From Deltaproteobacteria bacterium (GTDB taxonomy: Bacteria > Myxococcota > JACRCW01): 44,668 bases of DNA. Below the pieces are notes generated by a model. It did no database searches and had not been told where the DNA came from. It saw only the letters and a program-made list of their open reading frames with translations. The stretch is from assembly GCA_016218805.1 (NCBI GenBank), contig JACRCW010000015.1, positions 1-44,668 on the forward strand. Reading direction: 5' to 3'. This document shows, piece after piece, positions 16,825 to 25,266 of this stretch (position 1 is its first letter; each line of letters opens with the position of its first letter). The position numbers and the translations under genes are program-made.

Positions 16825-18045
16825 TCACGCGCTGACGGTGGTGGTGGCCAGCGTGGCATGGTGGAAACCCAGCCGCGTGTCCTCCAGCACGCTGATGTGG
16901 CGCGGGAAGAACTTCCGGATGGGCGGAAACCGGATGCGCCGGTGCAGCGTGAGCGCGGGGTAGCGGTAGACCCGCACCTCGTTGAGACCGCGGTGCGCGG
17001 ACAGCAGGAAGCGGCGGTCCGGGCTCAGTGCCAGGCCGTAGCTGCCGTCCAGCAGGCTCCACCGCGTGGCCCGCAACGCCTTCAGCAGCACGTGCGTGTT
17101 GCCCGGCACATGAACCCGGCTGAAGCTCTCCACCACGTTGGAGACACCCGTGCGCCAGTGCCGGAGCGACTCCACCAGGCCCGCGCGCTCGTCCAGGTAG
17201 GTCACGTCCGACAGCGTGGCCAGGTCCACCCGGACAATCACGCTGGCAGCGCACGCGTTGTAGAGGACCGCGTCCTCCGTCACCACCACGTCTGACGTCA
17301 GTGCACCGGGCAGGTCCTTGGGAATGGACATGTGCCGCGTCACGCGCGCGGTCTCGCCGTCCACCTCAAACAGGTAGTTCTTGAAATGGGCGATCGTGTA
17401 TTCGCCGAACTCGCTGCCCTGGGGCGTGCACCGCTGGGTGGGCGCGTAGAACACGTCACGCGTGGGGTGCACGCCCAGGTGCCACGCCGTCGCGGGCAGA
17501 CGCACCACCCGGGGTTCGCCGCGGCGCAGGTCAAACACGCCCACCTGGTTGGCGTAGCCGCGCCGGTCATGGTCCATGGCGCCGTAGAACAGGTAGCGGC
17601 CTGACGGAGACAGCTTGACGGCGTGGGGCAGCGTCACTCCGTGCGGGCCCAGCCGCTCCGGGTTGTCCAGGCAGTCCATCTCAAAGCGGTAGAAATCATC
17701 GCCCAGGACGGTGATGAAGGTGCGCTCGCCCAGCCAAACCACGTGCGTCTGGGACTGGTAGAACACCTCGGGCGCACAGAACCGCAGCGTGGAGCAGCGC
17801 GTGAGTTCGCGAAGCGTGCGCGGGTCATAGAACAGCAGCGTCTGGCTGAGGTTGCCCAGGTAACCCAGCGTGCCCGCAGGATTGATCTGCGTGGCGTGAC
17901 CGCCGGAGAAGCCCGGGAAGAACTGCACGGCAGTGTCCCAGCGGTCCGCGTCCGGGTCCGCGCGCAGCCGCGCCACGCCGCCAAACCCCTCAAACCCGTT
18001 CAGCCCGTACCCGTCCAGGGCCATGAAGAAGTCAAACATTGGCAT
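16825..18045 (-). CDS. Predicted beta-propeller protein, unknown function
   Basis: About 406 aa, with no signal peptide and blade-like repeats. Several segments follow the strand-turn-strand pattern of propellers, e.g. LPHAVKLSPSGRYLFYGAMD, NQVGVFDLRRGEPRVVRLPA, HLGVHPTRDVFYAPTQ and SYGLALSPDRRFLLSAHRG. The S-P-(D/S)-G/R-R turns resemble WD40 or YVTN-type proteins such as lactonases, but no catalytic set could be assigned. The start at 18045 has CCGGAG five to six bases upstream; a second ATG two codons on (18039) is possible. It ends 12 bp from the convergent RDD gene and is divergent from the histidine kinase. Confidence 0.75.
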   Translation of the reverse strand: MPMFDFFMALDGYGLNGFEGFGGVARLRADPDADRWDTAVQFFPGFSGGHATQINPAGTLGYLGNLSQTLLFYDPRTLRELTRCSTLRFCAPEVFYQSQTHVVWLGERTFITVLGDDFYRFEMDCLDNPERLGPHGVTLPHAVKLSPSGRYLFYGAMDHDRRGYANQVGVFDLRRGEPRVVRLPATAWHLGVHPTRDVFYAPTQRCTPQGSEFGEYTIAHFKNYLFEVDGETARVTRHMSIPKDLPGALTSDVVVTEDAVLYNACAASVIVRVDLATLSDVTYLDERAGLVESLRHWRTGVSNVVESFSRVHVPGNTHVLLKALRATRWSLLDGSYGLALSPDRRFLLSAHRGLNEVRVYRYPALTLHRRIRFPPIRKFFPRHISVLEDTRLGFHHATLATTTVSA

Positions 18046-18108
18046 GGGACTCCGGGTAGTTTGCGGACGGACCGGTTCCTTCTCCGCGCGCGCCAAGGGA
18101 TTCCACCC

Positions 18109-18155
18109 GCGCGCCACCCGGCGCGCTTGGGCGCGGACCGGCAACGACCTATGGT
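18109..18155 (+). promoter_or_regulatory. Leaderless promoter and inverted repeat of the histidine kinase
   Basis: TTGGGC (18127-18132), 17-bp spacer, TATGGT (18150-18155). The ATG begins seven bases later, exactly where transcription should start, and no ribosome site is present, so the message is predicted leaderless. A perfect inverted repeat GCGCGCC-ACCC-GGCGCGC (18109-18126) abuts the -35 and could bind a regulator. Confidence 0.5.
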
Positions 18156-18161
18156 GGCTCC

Positions 18162-20078
18162 ATGGCGGGGGCCGTCATCCGACCGGAGAGCAAGCACGTC
18201 CAGGACACGATCATGCGTGCCCTGTTCGAAACCGCGCACGACGCCATTGGCGTGTCGGTGGCGGGCACGCACGTGATGGTGAACGCGGCCTACCTGCGCC
18301 TGTTCGGCTACGAGCGCGCCGAGGAAGTCCTGGGGCGCCCCATCCTGGACCTCATTGCGCCGGCCGCGCGCGTGGAGATCCTGGAGCGCGTCAAGGCGCG
18401 CCTGGTGGGCAAGAGCCTGGGTGACCGGTACGAGACGCGCGGGCTGCGCCGGGACGGCACCGAGTTCGACATGGAGGTGCAGGTCAGCCCGTACGAACTG
18501 GACGGCGTGGTGCACACGCTGGTGACCCTGCGGGATGTGACCGAGATGCGCCGCGTGGCCCAGCAGCTGCGCGAGGGGCAGGCTTTCTACAAGGCGCTGT
18601 TTGAGGTCAACACCGCCGTCAAGATCCTGGTGGACCCGGAGACCGGCCAGGTGGTGGACGCAAACCCCGCCGCGTCTGCGTTCTATGGCTACCCCCTGGA
18701 CGTGTTGCGGCAGATGAAGGTGATGGACCTCAATCCGGCTCCGCCCGCGCGCGTCAAGGAACTCCTGCAGGCGGCGGCGCGCGGGCAGCAGAAGTTCTTC
18801 CAGCTCCAGCACCGCCTGGCGTCTGGCGAACTGCGCGACGTGGAACTGCACTCCGGCCCGTTCCAGCACGGCGGGCGCACGCTGCTGATGTCCATTGTGC
18901 ATGATGCGACGGAGCGGCGGCGGCTGGAGGAGCGGCTGCGGCAGGGGCAGAAGCTGGAGGCGCTGGGGCGCCTGGCGGGCGGCATTGCGCATGACTTCAA
19001 CAACATCCTCACCGCCATCATTGGCCACGGGTCCATTGCGCAGGAGCTGGTACGGGGCGAGGCGCGCGAACACCTGGACGAGATCATCCAGAACGCCCGC
19101 CGTGCTGGCGCGCTCACCCGCCAACTGCTGGCCATGTCACGCCAGCAGGTGCTGCAGCCGCGCGTCATTGACGTGGGCGCGGTGGTGGCCGGGATGGAGA
19201 ACCTGCTGCGCCGCGCGCTGGGCGAGCGCGTGGCGCTGACCACGGAGCTGGGCAAGAACGTTCCGTGCGCGGTGGCGGACGCCGGCCAGCTGGAGCAGGT
19301 CATCCTCAACCTGGCGGCCAACGCGCGTGACGCCATGCCGCGGGGCGGCCCGCTCACGCTGCGCACCGCGCTGGTGGAGGGGCGCGGCCAGCCGGTGGTG
19401 GGCGGCACGCTGCCGCCGGGGCGGTGGGTGGCGCTCAGCGTCCGGGACGCCGGCGAAGGCATGGATGAGGCCAGCGCGTCCCGCGTGTTTGACCCGTTCT
19501 TTGCCACGCCGGACCAGGCGGCCCCCAGCGGCCTGGGGCTCACCTCCGTGTACGGCGTGGTCCAGCAGTCCGGCGGTCACATTGCGCTGGAGACCGCCCC
19601 GGGCGCGGGCTGTTGTTTCACGGTGTACCTGCCCGCGTCAGACGCCCCGCCGGGCACGGCCACTGCCGGAACCGCGCTGGGCCCCGCCGGCCCGCGCCCC
19701 GCCACGGTGCTCGTGGTGGAGGACAATGAGGACGTCCGGCGTTTCCTGGTCCTGTCACTCAAGCGCGCGGGCCACGCGGTGCTGGAGGCCGGTGACGGCA
19801 CCACCGCGCTGCAGCTGGCGGCCTCCCACGCCGGCACCGTTGACCTGCTGGTGACCGATGTCATGATTCCGGACCACAGCGGCCCGGAGGTGTATGAGCA
19901 ACTGCACGGCACCCGGCCGGGGATGAAGGTGCTGTTCATCTCAGGCTTTGCGGATGGGCAGCTGGAGGGCTTCCCGCGGGACGCCGCGTTCCTCCAGAAG
20001 CCGTTCACCGGACGGGACCTGACCGCCACCGTCCGCGCGCTCCTGGATGACGGCGCCTCCCCCGCGCCCGGCGCGTGA
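18162..20078 (+). CDS. PAS-PAS hybrid sensor histidine kinase with receiver domain
   Basis: A 638-aa cytoplasmic hybrid kinase. Two PAS domains occupy about residues 15-130 and 140-255 (VNAAYLRLFGY..., VDANPAASAFYGYPLD...). The kinase core has the H-box LAGGIAHDFNNILTAI with His277, N-box VILNLAANARDAMP with Asn387, G1 DAGEGMDE and F-box FDPFFAT. A receiver domain follows (about 515-630) with acidic pair near 520, phospho-acceptor Asp566 in LLVTDVMIP, and Lys in FLQKPFT. No membrane segment, so it should sense an internal signal or a PAS ligand. The protein ends in a receiver rather than an output domain, so it must pass phosphate on; no response regulator gene is adjacent (orphan). Confidence 0.95.
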   Translation: MAGAVIRPESKHVQDTIMRALFETAHDAIGVSVAGTHVMVNAAYLRLFGYERAEEVLGRPILDLIAPAARVEILERVKARLVGKSLGDRYETRGLRRDGTEFDMEVQVSPYELDGVVHTLVTLRDVTEMRRVAQQLREGQAFYKALFEVNTAVKILVDPETGQVVDANPAASAFYGYPLDVLRQMKVMDLNPAPPARVKELLQAAARGQQKFFQLQHRLASGELRDVELHSGPFQHGGRTLLMSIVHDATERRRLEERLRQGQKLEALGRLAGGIAHDFNNILTAIIGHGSIAQELVRGEAREHLDEIIQNARRAGALTRQLLAMSRQQVLQPRVIDVGAVVAGMENLLRRALGERVALTTELGKNVPCAVADAGQLEQVILNLAANARDAMPRGGPLTLRTALVEGRGQPVVGGTLPPGRWVALSVRDAGEGMDEASASRVFDPFFATPDQAAPSGLGLTSVYGVVQQSGGHIALETAPGAGCCFTVYLPASDAPPGTATAGTALGPAGPRPATVLVVEDNEDVRRFLVLSLKRAGHAVLEAGDGTTALQLAASHAGTVDLLVTDVMIPDHSGPEVYEQLHGTRPGMKVLFISGFADGQLEGFPRDAAFLQKPFTGRDLTATVRALLDDGASPAPGA

Positions 20079-20103
20079 CGCGGCCGGCGCGCCCGGGCAG
20101 AAT
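20075..20103 (+). promoter_or_regulatory. Candidate leaderless promoter of the SRPBCC gene
   Basis: GTGACG (20075-20080), 17-bp spacer, CAGAAT (20098-20103), with the ATG six bases further on. No ribosome site is visible before 20110, in line with a leaderless transcript. It overlaps the last codons of the kinase gene, so read-through expression is also possible. Confidence 0.35.
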
Positions 20104-20109
20104 CACCGC

Positions 20110-20820
20110 ATGTCGCCTCGCACCGTTTTTCTCGCCGTCAGCGCCGGCGTCCTGACGCTGGCCGCCGCCGCCTATGCGGGCAGCGCCGGCAAACCGCATC
20201 CCCACCAGGGCGTGCTGAAGCCGTACGCGCAGCTGCCGCCTCCCAAGCTGGCCCCGGCGGACCTGAGCACCCTGGACGCGGGCCGCCCCATCCGGCGCCA
20301 GACAGAAGGTGACGCCGGCGGACGCGGCCTGGCCATCTTCCGCGTGGCCGCAGCGCCTGAAACCGTGTGGAGCGTGATTGGGGACTTCCCCAGCTACCCC
20401 AAGTGGATTGACAACGTCAGCCGCACGGACGTGTACAAGCGGGACGGCGAAAACATCTACGTGGCGTTCCGCCTGTCCGGGCTGGGTTTCTCCATCGACT
20501 ACTTCATCCACCACGTCTACCACGACGCGCAGCAGTGGGGGACGTGGACGCTGGATTACTCGCGCGAGAGTGACCTGGATGATTCCGTGGGTTTCTGGCG
20601 CGTGACGCCCGTGGAGGGAAAGCCCGGCTGGAGCACGGTGGAGTACAGCGTGGACGTGCAGCTGCGCGGCTGGCTGCCCGGCTTCATCCGCGGAATCATC
20701 GTGGACAAGGGACTCAGGCAGGCCACCGAGTGGGTGAAGGTGCAGGCGGAAGCGCGGCAGAAGGCGCGCGCGCGGCAGGCCGGCGCTGCCACCGCACCCG
20801 CCGCAGCGGGCGCACCCTAG
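20110..20820 (+). CDS. Secreted SRPBCC (START/polyketide-cyclase-like) protein
   Basis: A 236-aa exported protein. Residues 1-28 are a signal peptide (FLAVSAGVLTLAAAAYAGSA, ending at an AGSAG-type site). The rest is a helix-grip SRPBCC domain: AIFRVAAAPETVWSVIGDFPSYPKW (about residues 75-99), NVSRTDVYKRDG, and a central run of strands IYVAFRLSGLGFSIDYFI, then a long C-terminal helix (QATEWVKVQAEARQ). Such domains bind lipids or other hydrophobic ligands. It could carry a lipid in the periplasm. The stop TAG (20818-20820) overlaps the TAG of the convergent lipoprotein gene through the palindrome CTAG. Confidence 0.85.
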   Translation: MSPRTVFLAVSAGVLTLAAAAYAGSAGKPHPHQGVLKPYAQLPPPKLAPADLSTLDAGRPIRRQTEGDAGGRGLAIFRVAAAPETVWSVIGDFPSYPKWIDNVSRTDVYKRDGENIYVAFRLSGLGFSIDYFIHHVYHDAQQWGTWTLDYSRESDLDDSVGFWRVTPVEGKPGWSTVEYSVDVQLRGWLPGFIRGIIVDKGLRQATEWVKVQAEARQKARARQAGAATAPAAAGAP

Positions 20821-21650
20821 CGGCAGTGCAGGTGCGCCTGGCTGGGCGCCCACCATGCGTCCGCGGGAACCGTGACGCTGATGGGGCCGGTAGCCGGCGG
20901 GATATTGAGGCACGCCACCCGCGCAAGCGGGCCCTCCGCGGCGGGCCTCAGGAAGGTGAGGTAGACCCGCAACCGGTTGGTGGCCCCCGGCAGCAACCAC
21001 ACACCGGTGAAACGGAACTGGAAGCACTGCTGCCGATGCATGGTCCCCTGGTCCATCAGGGTGATCCGGAAACCGTTTCCCCAGTTCACCGCAGACGTCG
21101 CGTCCTGGTGAGCCAACGCCTCAGACCTGTTGCGGGAGCCATCACCGTCCATGTCGGCATCGGCGTCGGCCCGCGCGGGGTCGGTGCCCAGCACGACCTC
21201 CAGTCCATCGGGGAGGTCGTCGCCATCGGTATCCAGGACGGCGGGGTCAAGACCAAGCAGTCCCTCCTCGTCGTCGCGCAACTCGTCTCCGTCGGAGTCC
21301 ATGGCGCCGCAGGCGGGTTGCTCGGCCTGGAGCGGGTCGCGGCCGGCGCGCAGTTCCACCAGGTCTGAGCAGCCGTCACCGTCGCTGTCTCGCTTGGCGG
21401 CGTCCGTGCCGAGTTCCCCTTCCCGCTCATCACCCAGACCGTCCGCATCGGAATCAAACTCCGGCTCCCTCCGGATTGGAGCGAGGTTGAGATTCGTCAG
21501 CAGCAGATTCCGCAGCCGGTCCGTGGCGTCGATGCAGAGAGCACCGGACACCCGCGCAACAGGCGCGCGGTGGGCCGCACCCGGTCCCGGCGGTGGTGGA
21601 CCGCACGCCACCAGCAGGGCAAAGCCTGACGTCAACAACCGCCGCACCAT
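20817..21650 (-). CDS. Lipoprotein with thrombospondin-3-like Asp repeats
   Basis: A 277-aa predicted lipoprotein (signal MVRRLLTSGFALLVACG; lipobox VAC). The middle (about residues 65-185) carries four to five DxDxDG(L/D) loops: DSDADGLGD, DSDGDGCSD, DSDGDELRD, DTDGDDLPD and a DADADMDGDG run. These are calcium-binding thrombospondin type-3-like repeats, common in myxobacterial surface proteins. The last ~90 residues form a strand-rich domain (QCFQFRFTGVWLLPG...) that I cannot place. Calcium binding at the cell surface is likely. Divergent from the membrane protein at 21813 across a region with repeated TGTGGA sites. Confidence 0.85.
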   Translation of the reverse strand: MVRRLLTSGFALLVACGPPPPGPGAAHRAPVARVSGALCIDATDRLRNLLLTNLNLAPIRREPEFDSDADGLGDEREGELGTDAAKRDSDGDGCSDLVELRAGRDPLQAEQPACGAMDSDGDELRDDEEGLLGLDPAVLDTDGDDLPDGLEVVLGTDPARADADADMDGDGSRNRSEALAHQDATSAVNWGNGFRITLMDQGTMHRQQCFQFRFTGVWLLPGATNRLRVYLTFLRPAAEGPLARVACLNIPPATGPISVTVPADAWWAPSQAHLHCR

Positions 21651-21663
21651 GTGGCTCCCCCTC

Positions 21664-21757
21664 CCCTGTGGATGGTCACCCACCCGCAGTGTGGCCCGCG
21701 ACCCTCCACTTGTGGAAGAGCAGGTCCTCCCGCACGCGTTGCCGCCCCACCTGTGGA
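21664..21757. promoter_or_regulatory. Evenly spaced TGTGGA elements in a divergent promoter region
   Basis: TGTGGA occurs at 21667-21672, 21711-21716 and 21752-21757, spaced 44 and 41 bp, about four helical turns. The second and third are halves of small palindromes, TCCAC-TT-GTGGA (21705-21716) and CCAC-CT-GTGG (21747-21756). They lie between divergent genes and could be operators. They also resemble part of a DnaA box. Confidence 0.4.
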
Positions 21758-21812
21758 CGCGACCGCCGCTCGCGGCACAGGATGCCGCGCGAGACAGCGC
21801 AGGAGGTACCCG

Positions 21813-23027
21813 ATGCCCACGACGTTGATACCTCTGCTGCTGGCCACGCTGCTGGGTGCGTCCGCCGCGGAGGGACCCTCCCTGCTGGTGGTGCCGCTGC
21901 GCGGGGCGCAGGGGGTGGGGGCTCCGGTGCTGGCGGCGTTGTCGGAGCACGTCACCACGCAGGCGCGGCGGATCCCGGGTTACCGCGTGGTGTCCACGCA
22001 GGACGTGCAACAGTTGTTGACGCTGGAGATGCAGCAGCAATTGACGGGCTGCAAACAGGAGAGCTGTCTGGCGGAGCTGGCCGGCGCGCTCAACGTGGAT
22101 GAGATCCTCTACGGGTCACTCAGCCGCCTGGGCCAGCGCGGACTGGTGCTCACGCTCAACCGCGTGGATGCGCGCCGCGCCGAGGCCCTGGGCGCAGAGT
22201 CCGACCGCCTGCCGCTGTCCGACCACGACGCGATGCTGGATGTGTCCGCCCTGACGCTGCAGCGGCTGTATCCGGACTACGAGCTGCCGGCAGCGCGCGT
22301 GCAGGGCATGTCACGGTGGAGGGTGGCGGCGCTGATGACCGGCGCGGGGGCAGTCATCCAGTACGCGGGGGTTTCCACGGCGCTGTTCAGCACCGCGGCC
22401 ATCTTCCTGTTCGGCGCGGTGTTTGGACTTCCGCTGGCGCTGCCGGCGGTGGCGTTCTGCGTGCTGGCCCCGGTGGTCACGGCGGGCATCCAGGCGTGGC
22501 TGCTGGACTTGCTGGGGCGGCGGCAGGTGGGCTTCCGCACCGCAGCGCTGGTGGGCGCGCTGCTGGTCCCCCTGCTGGTGGCTCTCAGCGCGCCAGCGGT
22601 GGTAGCCGGCGTCATGTGGGGCGCCTTCAACGGACTGGTCGTCGGCGTGGCGGCAGGCGTGCTGGCGTCCGTCTCCATGCTGGGAACCCGGTCCTTTGAT
22701 GCGGGGTTGAATACCGGCGCGGTGGCCACGACGCTGGGCCTCATTGAATCCGCCGGCGGTGGGCTGTGCTGCCTGGGCCTCTGCGGCGCGCCGCCGTTGC
22801 TGGCGGCAGTGCTGGGGGTGCCGGCGCTGCAGACCTGGCTGCTGCACCGCGCGTCCAGCACGCGTCCCGTTGGCGAGGAACCGCGGCTGCCGGGCCTGTT
22901 TGCGCCGGATGAGCCGCCGCCGGGATTCCTGGGCGTTCTCCCGGCGTGGCTGCAGGGTGGCCCGGTCCCGGACGCGGACACGGACGCAGATGCCGTGGCG
23001 CTGGAGCCGGACGACGAGCAGCCGTGA
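21813..23027 (+). CDS. Multi-pass membrane protein with an N-terminal exported sensor-like domain
   Basis: A 404-aa protein. After a signal-like start (MPTTLIPLLLATLLGASA) comes a ~150-residue domain: SLLVVPLRGAQGVGAPVLAA, YRVVSTQDVQQLLTLEM, then GCKQESCLAELAGALNVDEILYG. This resembles TolB-N/FlgO-like periplasmic domains often found in myxobacterial proteins. From about residue 165 it has six or more hydrophobic helices, so it spans the membrane several times, and it ends in an acidic tail. A very good ribosome site (AGGAGGT, 21801-21807) supports the ATG at 21813. Function unknown. The PEGA protein at 27748-28791 shows a similar N-terminal pattern (GC...RCLRQL...VDALG), suggesting a shared ancestor. 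Confidence 0.8.
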   Translation: MPTTLIPLLLATLLGASAAEGPSLLVVPLRGAQGVGAPVLAALSEHVTTQARRIPGYRVVSTQDVQQLLTLEMQQQLTGCKQESCLAELAGALNVDEILYGSLSRLGQRGLVLTLNRVDARRAEALGAESDRLPLSDHDAMLDVSALTLQRLYPDYELPAARVQGMSRWRVAALMTGAGAVIQYAGVSTALFSTAAIFLFGAVFGLPLALPAVAFCVLAPVVTAGIQAWLLDLLGRRQVGFRTAALVGALLVPLLVALSAPAVVAGVMWGAFNGLVVGVAAGVLASVSMLGTRSFDAGLNTGAVATTLGLIESAGGGLCCLGLCGAPPLLAAVLGVPALQTWLLHRASSTRPVGEEPRLPGLFAPDEPPPGFLGVLPAWLQGGPVPDADTDADAVALEPDDEQP

Positions 23028-23034
23028 GGCACCT

Positions 23035-25116
23035 TCAGCGCACGCCCAGCACGTAGGTGGGCTGTGCGGGAACGGTCTTCCCCTGCGCGGTCACCACCGC
23101 GTGGCAGGGGACACCGCAGCGCCGGGCGGAGACCTCCACGCGCACCGTTTCACCCGCACGCCCATCCCGGCGGGCCACGCGCCGGCCATCCGCGGCCACC
23201 AACGCCACCTCCAACGCCAGGTCCGCGGCCGGCACAACCTCCACGCCCAACTCACCCTCCTCCACTGCTGGAAGGCGGAACCAGTCCTCCTCGTCGGCCG
23301 GGAACAGGTACGCGTTCACCCGGCCGCCCGCAGGAACCACGCTGGCCATGGCCACCGTCTCGTTGGGCTCGCGCTCCTCGGCGGCGGTGAGGGCGCGCAG
23401 GGCGCCCACCTCCAGGCGGTAGTCCACGGCCTGCGGGTAGGGCGGGGCGGCGGAGATGGCGTTCTCTTCGCGCACGCGCAGCGTGGCGCGGCCTCCCTCC
23501 ACGCCCAGGTTGCGCACGCGCGGATGCGGCAGGCGCTTGCCAAACCCGCCCGTCACCAGCCGCCCGTCCACCCACACGGTGAGGCCCACGCGCACGCCGG
23601 CCACCGCGGGCTCCACACCCACGGCCAGCACGTGTGGCCCCGGGGGCAGGTCCAGCACATAGAGATCCTCGTCAGCGCGACCGGCCCGCGGGACCCCCAG
23701 CGCACCGCGCACCACGGACTCCGGGCGCACCAGGTTGGCCTCCGCCGCCTGGTCATTGGGCTCGCGTTCCACGGTGACGGCGTCCGGCGCGGCCAGCAGC
23801 GCCCAGGCGCCCGCGGACACCGCGCCCATGAGGGCCACCCCCACGGCCAGGCCCAGCCACCGCCGCACCTGCTGGGAACTCTCAAACTGTGACCATTCCT
23901 CCCGGTCCACCGCACCCAGCTCATCCAGCGTGTCCGGCTGCGGCGGGGAGGGCGGCACCGAACCCGGCGGTGTGTTCCCCGCCGGCACCGCGGACAGCGT
24001 GTCCGCGGCGGCGGCCAGGGCCGCCCGCATCTCCGTGGCGGACTGGAAACGGTCCACCGGCTTCTTGCGCAGCGCGCGGGCCAACACGCGCAGGAACGCG
24101 GGCGGCACGCTGCCGTCCGGGGGGGTGGCGGGCTCGCGCTCCATGACGGAGATGAGCACGTCCACCGGTGTGGGGCCGGTGAACGGGAGATTGCCGGTCA
24201 TCGCCTCATGCAGCATCACGCCCACGCCCCACAGGTCCGCGCGCGCATCCACGCCCACGCCGCGTGCCTGCTCGGGCGCCATGTACTCCGGCGTGCCCAC
24301 CACCAGGTCGGACCGCGTCACTGCCGCGCCGCCCTCGGACAGCCGCTCCCCCTTGGCAATTCCAAAGTCCAGCACCTTCACCAGGTCCGGCTCATCCCCA
24401 TCCACCAGGAAGATGTTGTCCGGCTTCATGTCCCGGTGGACAATTCCCTGCGCGTGCGCCTCCTCCAGGCTGTGCAGCACCTGGCCCAGGATGCGCGCGG
24501 ACCGCGCGGGGGACAGCACGCCGCGGTCACGGATGAGCGCGGACAGCGTCCGGCCCTTGAGGTACTCCATGGCCAGGTACAGCAAGCCGTCCGGTGACTC
24601 ACCAAAGTCAAACACCGCCACGGTGTTGCGGCTGCTGAGCAGCGAGGCGGCGCGCGCCTCGCGGTGGAAGCGCGCGCGCACCATCTTGTCCGCGCCCAGG
24701 TGCGGGTGCAGCACCTTGAGGGCCACCACCTTCTGCATGCGTTCATGCACGGCGCGGTAGACGGTGCCCATGCCGCCGCCGCCCAGGCGGTCCACCACGC
24801 GGTAGCGCCCGTCAATGAGGCGGCCCACCAGCGGGTCCTTCCCATCTGCGGCCAGCGCCGGCGTGCGGGCCCGGCCCGCGGGAGCCGGGCGCGGGGCCTC
24901 CGCCGCGGGGGCGGGCGGCGCGGAGACGGGGAACTGGGGCGCAGTGACCACCGGCTGGCGGAACTCGGCGCGGGCCTGCGGCGTGGCGGCAACGGTGGGC
25001 GGGGAGGGTGGCGCAGGGTCGGTGAAGCGCTGCCCGCAGCGTCCGCAGAAGCGCGATTCCGCCTCGCGCGGCGTGGCGCAGCGGGGACAGGCCGCGGGGG
25101 ACGGGGCGACGGACAC
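23035..25116 (-). CDS. Transmembrane Ser/Thr protein kinase with zinc ribbon and PPC domains
   Basis: A 693-aa Hanks-type kinase. N-terminal zinc ribbon (Cys10, Cys13, Cys24, Cys27), Pro-rich linker, then the kinase (about 105-370): Gly loop LGGGGMGTVY (111-120), Lys134, HRDMKPDN (227-234), DFG (250-252), APE (280-282). All catalytic residues are present. One membrane helix (about 420-442) places the rest in the periplasm. There, two stretches begin EREPND/EREPNE (about 450 and 583) and continue with D-L-Y-V-L-D-L-P-type strands, matching bacterial pre-peptidase C-terminal (PPC) domains. The receptor layout suggests sensing of an envelope signal. A 7-8-7 inverted repeat lies 14 bp before the start. 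Targets unknown. Confidence 0.95.
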   Translation of the reverse strand: MSVAPSPAACPRCATPREAESRFCGRCGQRFTDPAPPSPPTVAATPQARAEFRQPVVTAPQFPVSAPPAPAAEAPRPAPAGRARTPALAADGKDPLVGRLIDGRYRVVDRLGGGGMGTVYRAVHERMQKVVALKVLHPHLGADKMVRARFHREARAASLLSSRNTVAVFDFGESPDGLLYLAMEYLKGRTLSALIRDRGVLSPARSARILGQVLHSLEEAHAQGIVHRDMKPDNIFLVDGDEPDLVKVLDFGIAKGERLSEGGAAVTRSDLVVGTPEYMAPEQARGVGVDARADLWGVGVMLHEAMTGNLPFTGPTPVDVLISVMEREPATPPDGSVPPAFLRVLARALRKKPVDRFQSATEMRAALAAAADTLSAVPAGNTPPGSVPPSPPQPDTLDELGAVDREEWSQFESSQQVRRWLGLAVGVALMGAVSAGAWALLAAPDAVTVEREPNDQAAEANLVRPESVVRGALGVPRAGRADEDLYVLDLPPGPHVLAVGVEPAVAGVRVGLTVWVDGRLVTGGFGKRLPHPRVRNLGVEGGRATLRVREENAISAAPPYPQAVDYRLEVGALRALTAAEEREPNETVAMASVVPAGGRVNAYLFPADEEDWFRLPAVEEGELGVEVVPAADLALEVALVAADGRRVARRDGRAGETVRVEVSARRCGVPCHAVVTAQGKTVPAQPTYVLGVR

Positions 25117-25129
25117 GGGCGGCGCAAGC

Positions 25130-25151
25130 TACACCCGCGCGTGAGGGTGTA
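25130..25151. promoter_or_regulatory. Perfect inverted repeat upstream of the Ser/Thr kinase
   Basis: TACACCC (25130-25136) and GGGTGTA (25145-25151), separated by 8 nt, in the divergent region between the kinase (start 25116) and the PQQ-type lipoprotein (start 25267). A dimeric repressor or activator site is plausible. Confidence 0.4.
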
Positions 25152-25266
25152 CAGCGGCAGCGTCCGTGCGGCGGTCCGGTCCGGGTGGCTGGCGGGTGCC
25201 CGGTTGTGCTACGGGCGCGGTCCGCGGGGACGTTTCATTCGGTGGGCCCCCCGCAAGGGGTGACAC

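Noticed and set aside
25246..25262. Small CCCC-GCAA-GGGG hairpin before the PQQ-type gene, with a similar CACCC-GCAAG-GGGTG at 43211-43225
   Set aside because: Only two loosely similar copies, both short and G/C-rich; chance is sufficient.
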